Part shown: piece after piece, positions 26,459-32,417 of the stretch | Position numbering within the stretch: the stretch's first letter is position 1 | Layout of the letters: each line of letters opens with the position of its first letter | DNA from: a virus | IMG/VR virus record: IMGVR_UViG_3300020445_000013 | Span: 1 to 40,699 of that record | DNA: 40,699 nt | Direction: 5' to 3' (one strand) | Translations under genes and position numbers: made by a program | The notes under the pieces: generated by a model | Seen by the model: the letters and a program-made list of their open reading frames with translations, nothing else | Databases searched by the model: none | What the model was told of the DNA's origin: nothing

Positions 26459-26508
26459 ACTGATTTGTAATCAATAGGTTCGCGGTTCAAGTCCGTGTGG
26501 GGGCACCA
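26459..26508 (+). other. attP: attP core: 3' part of a tRNA-Thr(UGU) gene
   Basis: The plus strand reads as the 3' half of a tRNA: anticodon loop TTTGTAA at 26464-26470 with anticodon TGT, stem TCAAT, variable loop AGGTT, T-stem CGCGG, T-loop TTCAAGT, T-stem CCGTG, acceptor strand TGGGGGC, discriminator A and CCA at 26506-26508. The anticodon arm closely resembles bacterial tRNA-Thr(UGU). The 5' half of a tRNA is missing, and the 5' anticodon stem has a mismatch, so the core probably begins there. Its place next to int is that of attP in integrating pelagiphages; integration would rebuild the host tRNA. Confidence 0.85.
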
Positions 26509-26585
26509 CAAGAACGTTGATAAACTTAAGTTTCTTCATAAAGTTTTTATTTTATTATAGCCAAATGATAATCAAAAGCAAAGTG

Positions 26586-27518
26586 CTAGGTGATACTAGC
26601 TAGGTTGTCAATTGGCTTTGCAATGGTTTCAGAAGTTTTAAAGTCATCTAAAACATCTATTGCATCAAGTAGGTCGGTAGGTGCAAAGTGCGCGTAACGT
26701 TGCGTCATTCTTGGATTAGAATGTCCTAATAGTGTTCCTACTTTGTAGAGAGGCGTTCCTGCTTGAACTAACCTCGAAGCGTAAGTGTGGCGTAGGCAAT
26801 GAAGAGTAAACTCTTTGTCATCTTCAAGACCCATTTCAGTTCTTACATCGTTAAATCGATTTTGAACTGTCCAATAGTTCAGGTCAAAAACGACATCTTC
26901 ATCGGTGAGTTTCGCCATTAAAGGTTCAACAATTGCCCTAGCACGTGGCGTTAAAGGAACAACTCTCTTATGCTTCTTAGTGGTTGTGTTACCAGCTAAT
27001 CTTACATAGAGACGAGTTCTACCCTCTTCGTTTTTGTGCTCATGCACTTGTTTAACTTTAAAGCCTAATGCTTCACCTTTACGCATTCCCGTATCAAGAA
27101 GAAATAAGAAGAAGTCTCGATATGTTTCCATATCATGTAAAGACTTACATACTTCTATAAGCTTCTCCTCCTCCTTCTGCGACAGATACCTCTCCCTTTC
27201 ATTATCCAATGGGATATATTCAAAGTACGGCATCGAAGTCATGTGATACGTTTCGTATCTACGATACGCATATTTACACATCTTACTTACAGCAGTCAGG
27301 AAACGATTAATTGAAGCGTCCGTTAGGTCAGCTTCTTTTAACTTCTCCTTTAATGCGTCTATGTGCGCTGTAGTTACCTCTGTTACGAGGATTTGCTTCC
27401 CAAGCATTTCTATAGCTCTTTCACCGAGCCTAGCCTGAGTAGCGTTCCACCCTGCATCTACTACTTTCTTATGTACTGAAGTCAGTAATAGCGGGTTCTT
27501 TATGCTTATAACATCCAT
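26586..27518 (-). CDS. int: Tyrosine recombinase integrase
   Basis: A 310-residue site-specific recombinase. The catalytic set is complete: R146 (DTGMRKGEALG), a Lys around 182-184 in TTKKHKR, H240 and R243 (LHCLRHTYAS), H266 (LLGHSNPRMTQ) and the nucleophile Y275 (RYAHF). The N-terminal 100 residues form the SAM-like DNA-binding domain. The stop codon is 78 bases from the tRNA-Thr-like attP core, and the gene starts 30 bases after the winged-helix regulator gene, so the two are probably co-transcribed. The protein indicates capacity for lysogeny. Confidence 0.96.
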   Translation of the reverse strand: MDVISIKNPLLLTSVHKKVVDAGWNATQARLGERAIEMLGKQILVTEVTTAHIDALKEKLKEADLTDASINRFLTAVSKMCKYAYRRYETYHMTSMPYFEYIPLDNERERYLSQKEEEKLIEVCKSLHDMETYRDFFLFLLDTGMRKGEALGFKVKQVHEHKNEEGRTRLYVRLAGNTTTKKHKRVVPLTPRARAIVEPLMAKLTDEDVVFDLNYWTVQNRFNDVRTEMGLEDDKEFTLHCLRHTYASRLVQAGTPLYKVGTLLGHSNPRMTQRYAHFAPTDLLDAIDVLDDFKTSETIAKPIDNLASIT

Positions 27519-27548
27519 AAAATCCTTTCTGGTTAATGTTATTTTTGG

Positions 27549-28253
27549 TTACTTCCGTTTACGCGAACCTTGCGTCTCCGAAACTCTTTTGATTGCTCTT
27601 TCTACTGTAGCAAGTCTAAAGTCTTTATCAGCATAACGTTTTTTTTGTACCTTAAGAGCACCCTCAATTCTCGCAATTGTTTCTAAAAATCGCTTATGAG
27701 ATTCTTCAAGGTCGCTTTGTGTGCGCCTCAAAGCTAAACTCTCTTCAAGCTCTTTGACATTCATTTTGAACTCAGTCCGAAACTGCCCTTTGCCTGATTT
27801 AACTCTTTTTGGCACTCCTTTGTAGATGACTGTCTCAAAATCATCTTCGATAGACTGAACAGGTTTCACATAATCAACCATTGCGTCATGTATTGCCTGT
27901 CCTCTCGCAGTAACAGAAACCACCTTACGTCTGAGTTCGTTCGGGTCTATTCTTGTTTCAAGTAAACCCAAACCAATATCACGTTCTTTGGTGTATCTGT
28001 TAATACCTGTTCTCTCAGATAATTTTAAAACATTTCTGGAAACTGTCGATTGAGCTAAGTCTAAAGCTCCTCCGATTTCTTCCATCGTTATACCATCAGA
28101 TAGTGTTGTCGTATGTCTAGCTACGTATAGAAAGATTGCTAATTGTTGAGCTTCCATTCGTTCGTCAAGCTCTCTAATTATCTTAACTATACGTAGTAAA
28201 CTTTCAGCTTTGCCTTGACCCGAACTTAAAGTTCTTGTCTTCGTCTTCGCCAT
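27549..28253 (-). CDS. Winged helix-turn-helix regulator (MarR-like), possible lysogeny control
   Basis: A 234-residue protein; I use MAKTKTRTLS at the ATG 28251-28253, which follows a GGGGAGG site. Residues 25-110 fit a MarR-type winged helix: an AIFLYVARHTTTLSDGITME segment, then EEIGGALDLAQSTVSRNVLK as recognition helices, followed by a wing with GLLETRIDPNELRRKVVSVT. The C-terminal half is a long charged coiled coil with a basic end (VSETQGSRKRK), which may dimerise. It lies upstream of int. Regulation of lysogeny or of early genes is an inference from this position; it is not a classic CI-type repressor. Confidence 0.8.
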   Translation of the reverse strand: MAKTKTRTLSSGQGKAESLLRIVKIIRELDERMEAQQLAIFLYVARHTTTLSDGITMEEIGGALDLAQSTVSRNVLKLSERTGINRYTKERDIGLGLLETRIDPNELRRKVVSVTARGQAIHDAMVDYVKPVQSIEDDFETVIYKGVPKRVKSGKGQFRTEFKMNVKELEESLALRRTQSDLEESHKRFLETIARIEGALKVQKKRYADKDFRLATVERAIKRVSETQGSRKRK

Positions 28254-28419
28254 TGTTATCCTCCCCTTTTTTAGAATGTGCAACTGTAGGAACTAAACCT
28301 ATTATGGTTGTTGGTGCAAACTGCGATGATTTATTTTTTTTAAATCTCCAAATGTTCCCAATGTTACCTAAGGACAAGTATTTACTCACCCTGTATGTTG
28401 CTCGTCTTCCACTACTCAT
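28204..28419 (-). CDS. Small basic protein overlapping two regulators
   Basis: A 71-residue ORF (MSSGRRATYRVSKYLSLGNI at the start). Its ATG overlaps the stop of the preceding gene as ATGA, and its 3' end overlaps the winged-helix gene by 50 bases, so translation is probably coupled through all three. The N-terminal half is basic, and the C-terminal end is acidic/polar. No family recognised. The tight ATGA overlap is the main argument that it is real. Confidence 0.5.
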   Translation of the reverse strand: MSSGRRATYRVSKYLSLGNIGNIWRFKKNKSSQFAPTTIIGLVPTVAHSKKGEDNNGEDEDKNFKFGSRQS

Positions 28420-28589
28420 ACTTTTTTATCGTAGTATTTCTTAGCTTCAGTCAAAGCCAACTTCTCAATTACTTTTGCAATTGAAAAATCAACTCCGTGC
28501 TCTTCTTTGAGCTCAGACTGCAACCTTGTTAAATCTGTACGTGCTTTCTTAGTAACACTTACAGAACTATATCGTACGTTATCTGGCAT
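28416..28589 (-). CDS. Small DNA-binding-like protein (57 residues)
   Basis: Short gene, ATG at 28587-28589 with a GGAG site seven bases upstream. The product begins MPDNVRYSSVSVTKKARTDL, then LTRLQSELKEEHGVDFSIAK and an amphipathic end with ALTEAKKYYDKKV. A short strand (SSVSVT) followed by two helices resembles ribbon-helix-helix proteins such as Arc or antitoxins. It starts the likely operon of regulator, integrase and RNA polymerase. The RHH call is by fold pattern only. Confidence 0.6.
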   Translation of the reverse strand: MPDNVRYSSVSVTKKARTDLTRLQSELKEEHGVDFSIAKVIEKLALTEAKKYYDKKV

Positions 28590-28618
28590 ATAGAATCTCC
28601 TCTCCTACGCCTGTTGTT

Positions 28619-28624
28619 ATTATA
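28619..28624 (-). promoter_or_regulatory. Candidate host sigma70 -10 element before regulator operon
   Basis: Minus-strand TATAAT, 30 bases upstream of the 57-residue gene, within GGCTATAATAAC. The -35 region is poor. A TAGCC/GGCTA dyad partly overlaps it and could be an operator. It would serve the regulator-int group. Confidence 0.35.
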
Positions 28625-28660
28625 GCCGATAGTGGCTAGCTATGCAGTAATGAGTTCTAT

Positions 28661-28819
28661 CTACTTGTTTATAAATAAACGCCAATAGCCCCAATCAACT
28701 ACTCTCTCCCACTTAAACTCTCGACAAGTGGAACAGCTATATTTGAAGGAAGACCATTTGCTAGGCCAAAACTCAAACTGAATATCAAATCCAAAAATTG
28801 AAAAATGTTTCTCGCGCAA
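28661..28819 (-). CDS. Small aromatic-rich CxxC protein, TTG start
   Basis: A 52-residue ORF starting with TTG at 28817-28819, eight bases after AAGGAG. The product begins MREKHFSIFGFDIQFEFWPS and contains YSCSTCREFKWER, so one CxxC pair, plus many Trp and Phe residues. It could be a tiny treble-clef-like or host-interaction protein. The strong ribosome site and the lack of any competing frame support it; no family recognised. Confidence 0.55.
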   Translation of the reverse strand: MREKHFSIFGFDIQFEFWPSKWSSFKYSCSTCREFKWERVVDWGYWRLFINK

Positions 28820-29298
28820 TTGTTATTCTCCTTATGTTTAAAATTACTAGTGTGAAGCCTCGCCCAGCTTCAGGCTTAATTCCATCACGCGGTTACAATG
28901 TAATCTAATTTGAGCTCTCACCGCGAGAGTAAAACCTACTAGGAATTTTCTTAGAGAATACTAGTTGCGGGTACTCAATAAGCAGGTGGTGTAGTATCAC
29001 CTGTTGAACTAACTCCAAAGACTAAGTAGCATTTAAAAAGCATTTATTAGTGTTCAGTTCGTTGCTCAAACAATCATCTCTGCAACTATGTCGAAGCGCA
29101 CTTACAGATATAAAACGTCTATCATGGCCGTCCTCCGAAAGTTTATCTCCCCACTTTCGTACAACAATGATTCGAGAATGATTGTCTTGGGTAGTAAAAT
29201 AAGTATTTAGAAAAATGAAGTCAACACTTCAAAGAAATAAATTTCATCTATTAGTTTACCTTTTTGGTAATAAAGTTATTAACAGAATATTAAACCTG
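28820..29298. other. Gene-free early region with several dyads
   Basis: I find no convincing ORF in 479 bases. Several short dyads are present: AAGCCT/AGGCTT near 28855-28881, CTCTCGCGG-type around 28920, CAGGTG/CACCTG near 28983-29007, and CGAAAGT/ACTTTCG near 29136-29159. A GAGTACCCG stretch near 28975 recalls the promoter family but lacks its second half. It may be untranslated RNA or regulatory DNA. Confidence 0.5.
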
Positions 29299-29457
29299 TT
29301 AATAGTCTTGTAGTGTGGTGTGCATCTCATCTACTTGGAGGCGCAAGACCTCAAGCTCCGCAGAACACCAATCCGCGTCTAAGTAAGAATATTGGTTAAT
29401 TAAGAAGGCCGTAAGTAAGGCCAAATACGCCACTTTGAAAAGCATTTCAAAAGTCAT
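29299..29457 (-). CDS. Small membrane protein, early region
   Basis: A 52-residue ORF with ATG at 29455-29457, preceded by AGGA at good spacing. The product has an N-terminal hydrophobic helix (MLFKVAYLALLTAFLI within the first 20 residues), then a cytoplasmic or periplasmic acidic coil (AELEVLRLQVDEMHTTLQDY). It lies 50 bases downstream of three copies of the 13-bp motif. Small early membrane proteins in phages often block superinfection or host functions, but nothing here proves that. Confidence 0.6.
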   Translation of the reverse strand: MTFEMLFKVAYLALLTAFLINQYSYLDADWCSAELEVLRLQVDEMHTTLQDY

Positions 29458-29507
29458 TATTAAAAGTCCTATTAAATATTGTTAGTAATTCCATGCCAAC
29501 TTAGGGG

Positions 29508-29604
29508 GCTGTCTAGTAAACAACCCCACTAAGCAACATGAACAAAGAAGTTATGTGCTGTCTAGTAAACTACGCAAATTTGGTAAGACACGCTGTCTAG
29601 TAAA
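29508..29604. repeat. 13-bp motif cluster A (three copies)
   Basis: GCTGTCTAGTAAA occurs at 29508-29520, 29557-29569 and 29592-29604. The first and third copies extend into dyads with a constant CTAGTAA centre (GGGGCTGT...ACAACCCC and GCTGT...ACAGC). They lie before the 52-residue membrane protein gene. Confidence 0.85.
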
Positions 29605-29716
29605 CAGCGACATAACAAAACAAGCAAAAAAGCTCAGGGGAGAAAGAAAAAAATCCCTGTACTTTTCACTTGTCATTTCTTCACTTAATTAGGGGCATAT
29701 ATAAGACCCCCTTAAA

Positions 29717-29758
29717 TGAAGCCAAGAGAGATACAGTCTAGTATCTCCCTCAGTTTCA
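29717..29758 (-). other. Covarying long hairpin H1
   Basis: An 18-bp stem with one mismatch and a six-base loop, immediately after the stop codon of the gene at 29760. Outer strands TGAAACTGAGG and CTTGGCTTCA are shared with H2 and H3, while the inner pairs differ in a compensatory manner (GGAGATAC / GTATCTC). Its loop contains TACTAGAC, the core of the 13-bp motif. No clear T-tract, so an RNase III-like processing site is more likely than a terminator. Confidence 0.7.
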
Positions 29759-29759
29759 C

Positions 29760-29942
29760 TTAATTTTTTTGATTAAAAAGCTTATCCAACTTAGCAACTA
29801 TTTGTTTCTTAGTAGTTCCTAGTGGGTATTTCTTAGAACTGTATTTTCCTTTTAGCATCATTTGAGAGCTAAAAGTTCCATCTTCTAAATCAATATTAAT
29901 TGAATAATGATTGTCCGTATCCATGTGGTTCGTATAAATCAT
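29760..29942 (-). CDS. Small hypothetical early protein (60 residues)
   Basis: A 60-residue ORF starting MIYTNHMDTDNHYSINIDLE, with the repeated leader CAAACAAACAAGGAG five bases upstream. The sequence has alternating hydrophobic residues suggestive of a small beta-sheet and a basic, helical C-terminus (KKQIVAKLDKLFNQKN). It is followed directly by hairpin H1. No homology recognised; the leader and hairpin shared with other early genes support its reality. Confidence 0.6.
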   Translation of the reverse strand: MIYTNHMDTDNHYSINIDLEDGTFSSQMMLKGKYSSKKYPLGTTKKQIVAKLDKLFNQKN

Positions 29943-29948
29943 ATTGAC

Positions 29949-29970
29949 TCCTTGTTTGTTTGATTATCTC
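29949..29970 (-). promoter_or_regulatory. Repeated leader / ribosome site, copy 3
   Basis: Minus-strand GATAATCAAACAAACAAGGAG. The same AATCAAACAAACAAGGAG leader precedes the 66-residue gene (30268-30290) and, with one extra ACAA unit, the 175-residue gene (31715-31740). An unstructured CA-rich leader probably gives strong ribosome access. Confidence 0.65.
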
Positions 29971-29980
29971 CATTGTTAAA

Positions 29981-30020
29981 TGAAGCCAAGAGAGCTGAAT
30001 TTACAGCTCCCTCAGTTTCA
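29981..30020 (-). other. Covarying long hairpin H2
   Basis: A 17-bp stem (one mismatch) and loop TAAATT. It shares outer strands with H1 and H3 but has an inner GGGAGCTG / CAGCTCTC. It follows the stop of a possible 14-codon ORF after the 66-residue gene. Confidence 0.7.
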
Positions 30021-30062
30021 CTTATTTTTTAAGTATTCTTCGTGATAAAAAAATATATTCAT
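30018..30062 (-). CDS. Possible 14-residue microprotein
   Basis: ATG at 30060-30062 overlaps the upstream stop as ATGA and has GGAG five bases before it. The product is MNIFFYHEEYLKNK. The stop is inside hairpin H2. Coupling makes translation possible; the length makes it unprovable here. Confidence 0.25.
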   Translation of the reverse strand: MNIFFYHEEYLKNK

Positions 30063-30259
30063 TGTAGCTCCTGACCGCAACCGCCTTCATCACTATTAAT
30101 AAGTTTGGTGGTTAGTTCTACAAATTCCTCATTATCATTACATTCTATTAATGTTTCGTATTCACAACTATTCAAACTATAATCCTTTAAAAAGTAAAAA
30201 TTTATTTCTTTATTAGGATTACAATTTTTTAATCGCCTTATTAATTCTTTGACTTTCAT
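30059..30259 (-). CDS. Small acidic early protein (66 residues)
   Basis: A 66-residue ORF starting MKVKELIRRLKNCNPNKEIN, ending in an acidic, Cys-containing stretch (INSDEGGCGQELQ). An N-terminal amphipathic helix, a strand region (INFYF) and acidic segments suggest a compact alpha/beta fold of the kind seen in small phage proteins of the form KVKELIxxLxxxNP. It has the repeated leader and a copy of the 13-bp motif directly upstream. Function unknown. Confidence 0.65.
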   Translation of the reverse strand: MKVKELIRRLKNCNPNKEINFYFLKDYSLNSCEYETLIECNDNEEFVELTTKLINSDEGGCGQELQ

Positions 30260-30267
30260 TTTTTGTT

Positions 30268-30290
30268 CTCCTTGTTTGTTTGATTGTTTG
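30268..30290 (-). promoter_or_regulatory. Repeated leader / ribosome site, copy 2
   Basis: Minus-strand AACAATCAAACAAACAAGGAG before the 66-residue gene; directly preceded by a 13-bp motif copy, so here motif and leader abut. Confidence 0.65.
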
Positions 30291-30602
30291 CTGTCTAGTA
30301 AAAGAAAGACACTAGAATAATTGAAAGGCGCTTATGGCTCACAGCAACATAAGTCGAACTCTTTTATTCTCTCAATGTCTATCTAATAAACAGCTGTCTA
30401 GTAAAGACGGCTTGCTTTAGTGACTGTTCTGTTTCATTTGTATTCTGCTCAGTCAGCAACATAAGTATTAAGATGTACACCTATGTAGAACCTAAAGTTT
30501 GCCGTCTAGTAAAGAAAGCAAGTGCAGGCAACCACCACCCGTTTTTTAAAGAGGTCTGCCCTCTACAGGTCGCACTTAGGTCTGCATTTGCCGTCTAGTA
30601 AA
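30290..30602. repeat. 13-bp motif cluster B (four copies)
   Basis: Copies at 30290-30302 and 30393-30405 (GCTGTCTAGTAAA) and at 30501-30513 and 30590-30602 (GCCGTCTAGTAAA), all in the same orientation. A degenerate copy (TGTCTATCTAATAAA) lies near 30376. CAGCAACATAAGT is also repeated near 30341 and 30454. No convincing ORF is seen between 30303 and 30868; a TATGAGAT / ATCTCATA dyad lies at 30728-30756. Confidence 0.85.
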
Positions 30603-30868
30603 GAGAAAGCAACCAAGTCAGAATCGGAGCTTGTATGTCCCATTTTTATATACCTGAATTAGGCTTGGGTTCTCTCCGAACCGCACTGTGGAGGATGCCC
30701 GTGCCGTTGGCTAGTACTCGGATATACTATGAGATAAACTAGCAATAAATCTCATAGATTCTATTTAGACCCGTCCTCATCTGCGTTTGTGTATTAGGCG
30801 CTTCAATAATTACTTTCTCAATCTTCATTAATAACAAAAGAAATACACTTCTTTATATTGCTATTAAA

Positions 30869-30905
30869 CGAAGCCAAGAGGGAGCAAAGCTCCCCCTCAG
30901 TTTCA
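30869..30905 (-). other. Covarying long hairpin H3
   Basis: A 17-bp stem with one mismatch and a TTT loop, just after the stop of the 41-residue membrane protein gene. Same outer strands as H1/H2, inner GGGGGAGC / GCTCCCTC. Confidence 0.7.
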
Positions 30906-30906
30906 T

Positions 30907-31032
30907 TTAAATTATATTTAGTTCTATTAGCACCACTAGCATTACACCAAGTGGAACGACATAATAGATACCTTTAGGATGCTCGTAATAGTAACAAAAG
31001 ACATCCCAAGCCTTAAGAATGAACTTTGTCAT
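30907..31032 (-). CDS. Small membrane protein (41 residues)
   Basis: I use the ATG at 31030-31032 (MTKFILKAWDVFCYYYEHPK), with an AAAGGGG stretch upstream; a GTG start at 31107 would add 25 basic residues without a good ribosome site. The C-terminal half is one membrane helix (IYYVVPLGVMLVVLIELNII). Followed immediately by hairpin H3. No family recognised; early single-span membrane proteins may protect the infected cell or modify its envelope. Confidence 0.55.
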   Translation of the reverse strand: MTKFILKAWDVFCYYYEHPKGIYYVVPLGVMLVVLIELNII

Positions 31033-31179
31033 TTGGTATCTTGCCCCTTTCTCTAAGAAAATTAATTGTCTTTCTTTGAACTGATTTTGGCAACGTTTCA
31101 AAGCCACCCAAGAAATAAGCCTTCAAGGGATTTTGCATTGCGCTCAATCTTATTCTATTTTTATGTGTGTCTATAAAGG

Positions 31180-31707
31180 TCATTCCGCCACCGCCTTTTT
31201 TCTAAATTGCAATGACTTGTAGTCAGGTAAGCGCCCTTCTTTGTTTAATTGCCTCACCCTTTCTTCAGATGCTTCAATCGCCTTTTCAACTAACTCATAA
31301 TAAGTAAATTCAAAAGGGTTATAAAAGCTAGTCTGACCTTCTGCCCAAGCTTGGAAGTCTTCTTCAGTAAGTCCGTCCTCCCATGAGGCATCTTCTGCCC
31401 TTTGCCATAAGCTTATCTCATAGCAAGCTGACTTATCATTGAATTTAAAATGATATAAAAACTCAATGTCCCCATGTTCGCCCGTTGTTAGTTCATAGCG
31501 ATTGTCTACTAAAAAAGAATTAACAAAATTAAATATGTTAACCTTCTGCGCTTCCTCCTTATTGCCGAAGCAATGCGCATCTACAGTAGATTGTTGTAGT
31601 TTGTCGTAAACGTCCTTGCCTGTTTCAGACAAGTAGCCGTCCCAATGACGATATATCCAAATATTAGTATCGCCATAAGTTATTCTTATATTGCATCTTG
31701 TGCCCAT
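31180..31707 (-). CDS. Conserved phage early protein, MGTR...YRHWDGY type
   Basis: A 175-residue protein starting MGTRCNIRITYGDTNIWIYR with HWDGYLSETGKDVYDKL following. A start of MGTR(x)xI and a YRHWDGY motif are seen in a widespread family of uncharacterised phage proteins; I recall the pattern but cannot name a function. The middle has alternating strand-like segments (DIEFLYHFKF, CYEISLWQRA); the end is a basic helix. It is the first clear gene of the early region, with the longest version of the CA-rich leader and a TTATAGGGGACA stretch upstream. Confidence 0.7.
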   Translation of the reverse strand: MGTRCNIRITYGDTNIWIYRHWDGYLSETGKDVYDKLQQSTVDAHCFGNKEEAQKVNIFNFVNSFLVDNRYELTTGEHGDIEFLYHFKFNDKSACYEISLWQRAEDASWEDGLTEEDFQAWAEGQTSFYNPFEFTYYELVEKAIEASEERVRQLNKEGRLPDYKSLQFRKKAVAE

Positions 31708-32160
31708 AAGATTTTCTCCTTTGTTTGTTTGTTTGATTGTCCCCTATAAATAGAGGTAAGAAAGCACAGCAGGATATAATCCCTTGCCCCTATGCTTTCA
31801 TATCTCTATTTAAAGATTGAATATGGAACGACCTACTTAAGAAAATCTTACCGCCTTCGTTCCGTGCACTCCTTGCGTGCTGGTCTACATCCGACTAGTC
31901 CCTGTTCATCCGACTTAGTTCTCAGGGGCGAACTACCATAAACGTTTATTTTGCTTCGAGATGCCTCAGGAGGTTAACGCCAAAAAATGCTCCCCGTTAA
32001 TACTTAAAAAGAATCTAACTACTAACTGATATCATCTATGTAACGATTAATCATTAAGTTGCAACCCCTAAATACAAAAAAAGTGAAAATAATTTAAAGA
32101 GGCAATAAAAGGTAGGTAAGTATTAATAATAGTGGGGGTGGGTATAGTAAGAGAATAGCT

Positions 32161-32208
32161 AAGGTTATACCTTAGGAGATACCAAAGGAGATACCTTAAG
32201 AGATACTA
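32161..32208. repeat. Four 12-bp tandem repeats
   Basis: Plus-strand units AAGGTTATACCT, TAGGAGATACCA, AAGGAGATACCT and TAAGAGATACTA are exactly in phase. T7 and relatives carry short tandem repeats next to their terminal redundancy; this may be the analogue, or an operator array. Confidence 0.75.
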
Positions 32209-32233
32209 TATATATATGTGAAAGGGGCATTGG

Positions 32234-32256
32234 CTATCTTCTATACGGGTACTTTA
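32234..32256 (-). promoter_or_regulatory. Promoter-like site at start of early region
   Basis: Minus-strand TTAAAGTACCCGTATAGAAG followed by ATAGC. It resembles the sites at 1006 and 15179 but is one base shorter between CCC and TAGAAG. Confidence 0.45.
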
Positions 32257-32339
32257 ATCACAGCAAAAAAATAGACCCTATAGCAGACAAAGACAGAATA
32301 AAAATGCCGTAGGTTTGCCAATTGATAACATATCAAGCC

Positions 32340-32345
32340 ATTATA
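32340..32345 (-). promoter_or_regulatory. Candidate host -10 element for early transcription
   Basis: Minus-strand TATAAT within CCTATATAATGG; the -35 region is weak (TGATTT at 17 bases). It points leftward into the early genes, as the T7 early host promoters do. Confidence 0.35.
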
Positions 32346-32399
32346 TAGGTTTTTTGCGCCTTAAATCACCTCAATTGCCCTTTTTTGGAGCCTAAACGA

Positions 32400-32417
32400 C
32401 CCCCCAACGGGGGGAAA
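32400..32417 (-). other. G/C hairpin after lysozyme gene
   Basis: Minus-strand CCCCCCGTTGGGGGG followed by TCGTTT. A six-base all-GC stem about 50 bases after the lysozyme stop. Possible late terminator with a poor T-tract. Confidence 0.45.

Larger units (their letters stand above)
26377..26540. repeat. Inverted repeat flanking attP
   Basis: TATGAAGAAACT at 26377-26388 is repeated in inverse orientation as AGTTTCTTCATA at 26529-26540, bracketing the tRNA-like core. With a one-base offset the match extends by about six more bases. Such arms on both sides of attP are typical of integrase or directionality-factor binding sites. Confidence 0.7.
26406..26589. repeat. 13-bp direct repeat flanking attP
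   Basis: AGCAAAGTGCTAG occurs at 26406-26418 and again at 26577-26589, where it includes the integrase stop codon. Same orientation, one on each side of the attP core. Possible integrase arm sites. Confidence 0.7.

Noticed and set aside
26459-26508. Complete tRNA gene
   Set aside because: No acceptor 5' strand, D-arm or intact anticodon stem upstream; it is only the 3' part, as expected for attP.
29088-29210. Plus-strand 40-codon ORF (MSKRTYRYKTS...) in the early gap
   Set aside because: No ribosome site, opposite to all other genes, and it spans a hairpin-forming stretch; likely chance.
30541-30602. AGGTCGCAC shared by the early region and the scaffold-capsid gap
   Set aside because: Only nine bases, and the flanks do not align consistently.
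29508-30602. CRISPR array
   Set aside because: The 13-bp repeats are too short, unevenly spaced (35 to 690 bases), and no cas genes are present.
31160-31180. GACCTTTATAG on the minus strand, also present in the hairpin before the capsid gene and T7-promoter-like
   Set aside because: The capsid copy is explained by a hairpin; the shared 11 bases do not extend, and the other promoter family is better supported.
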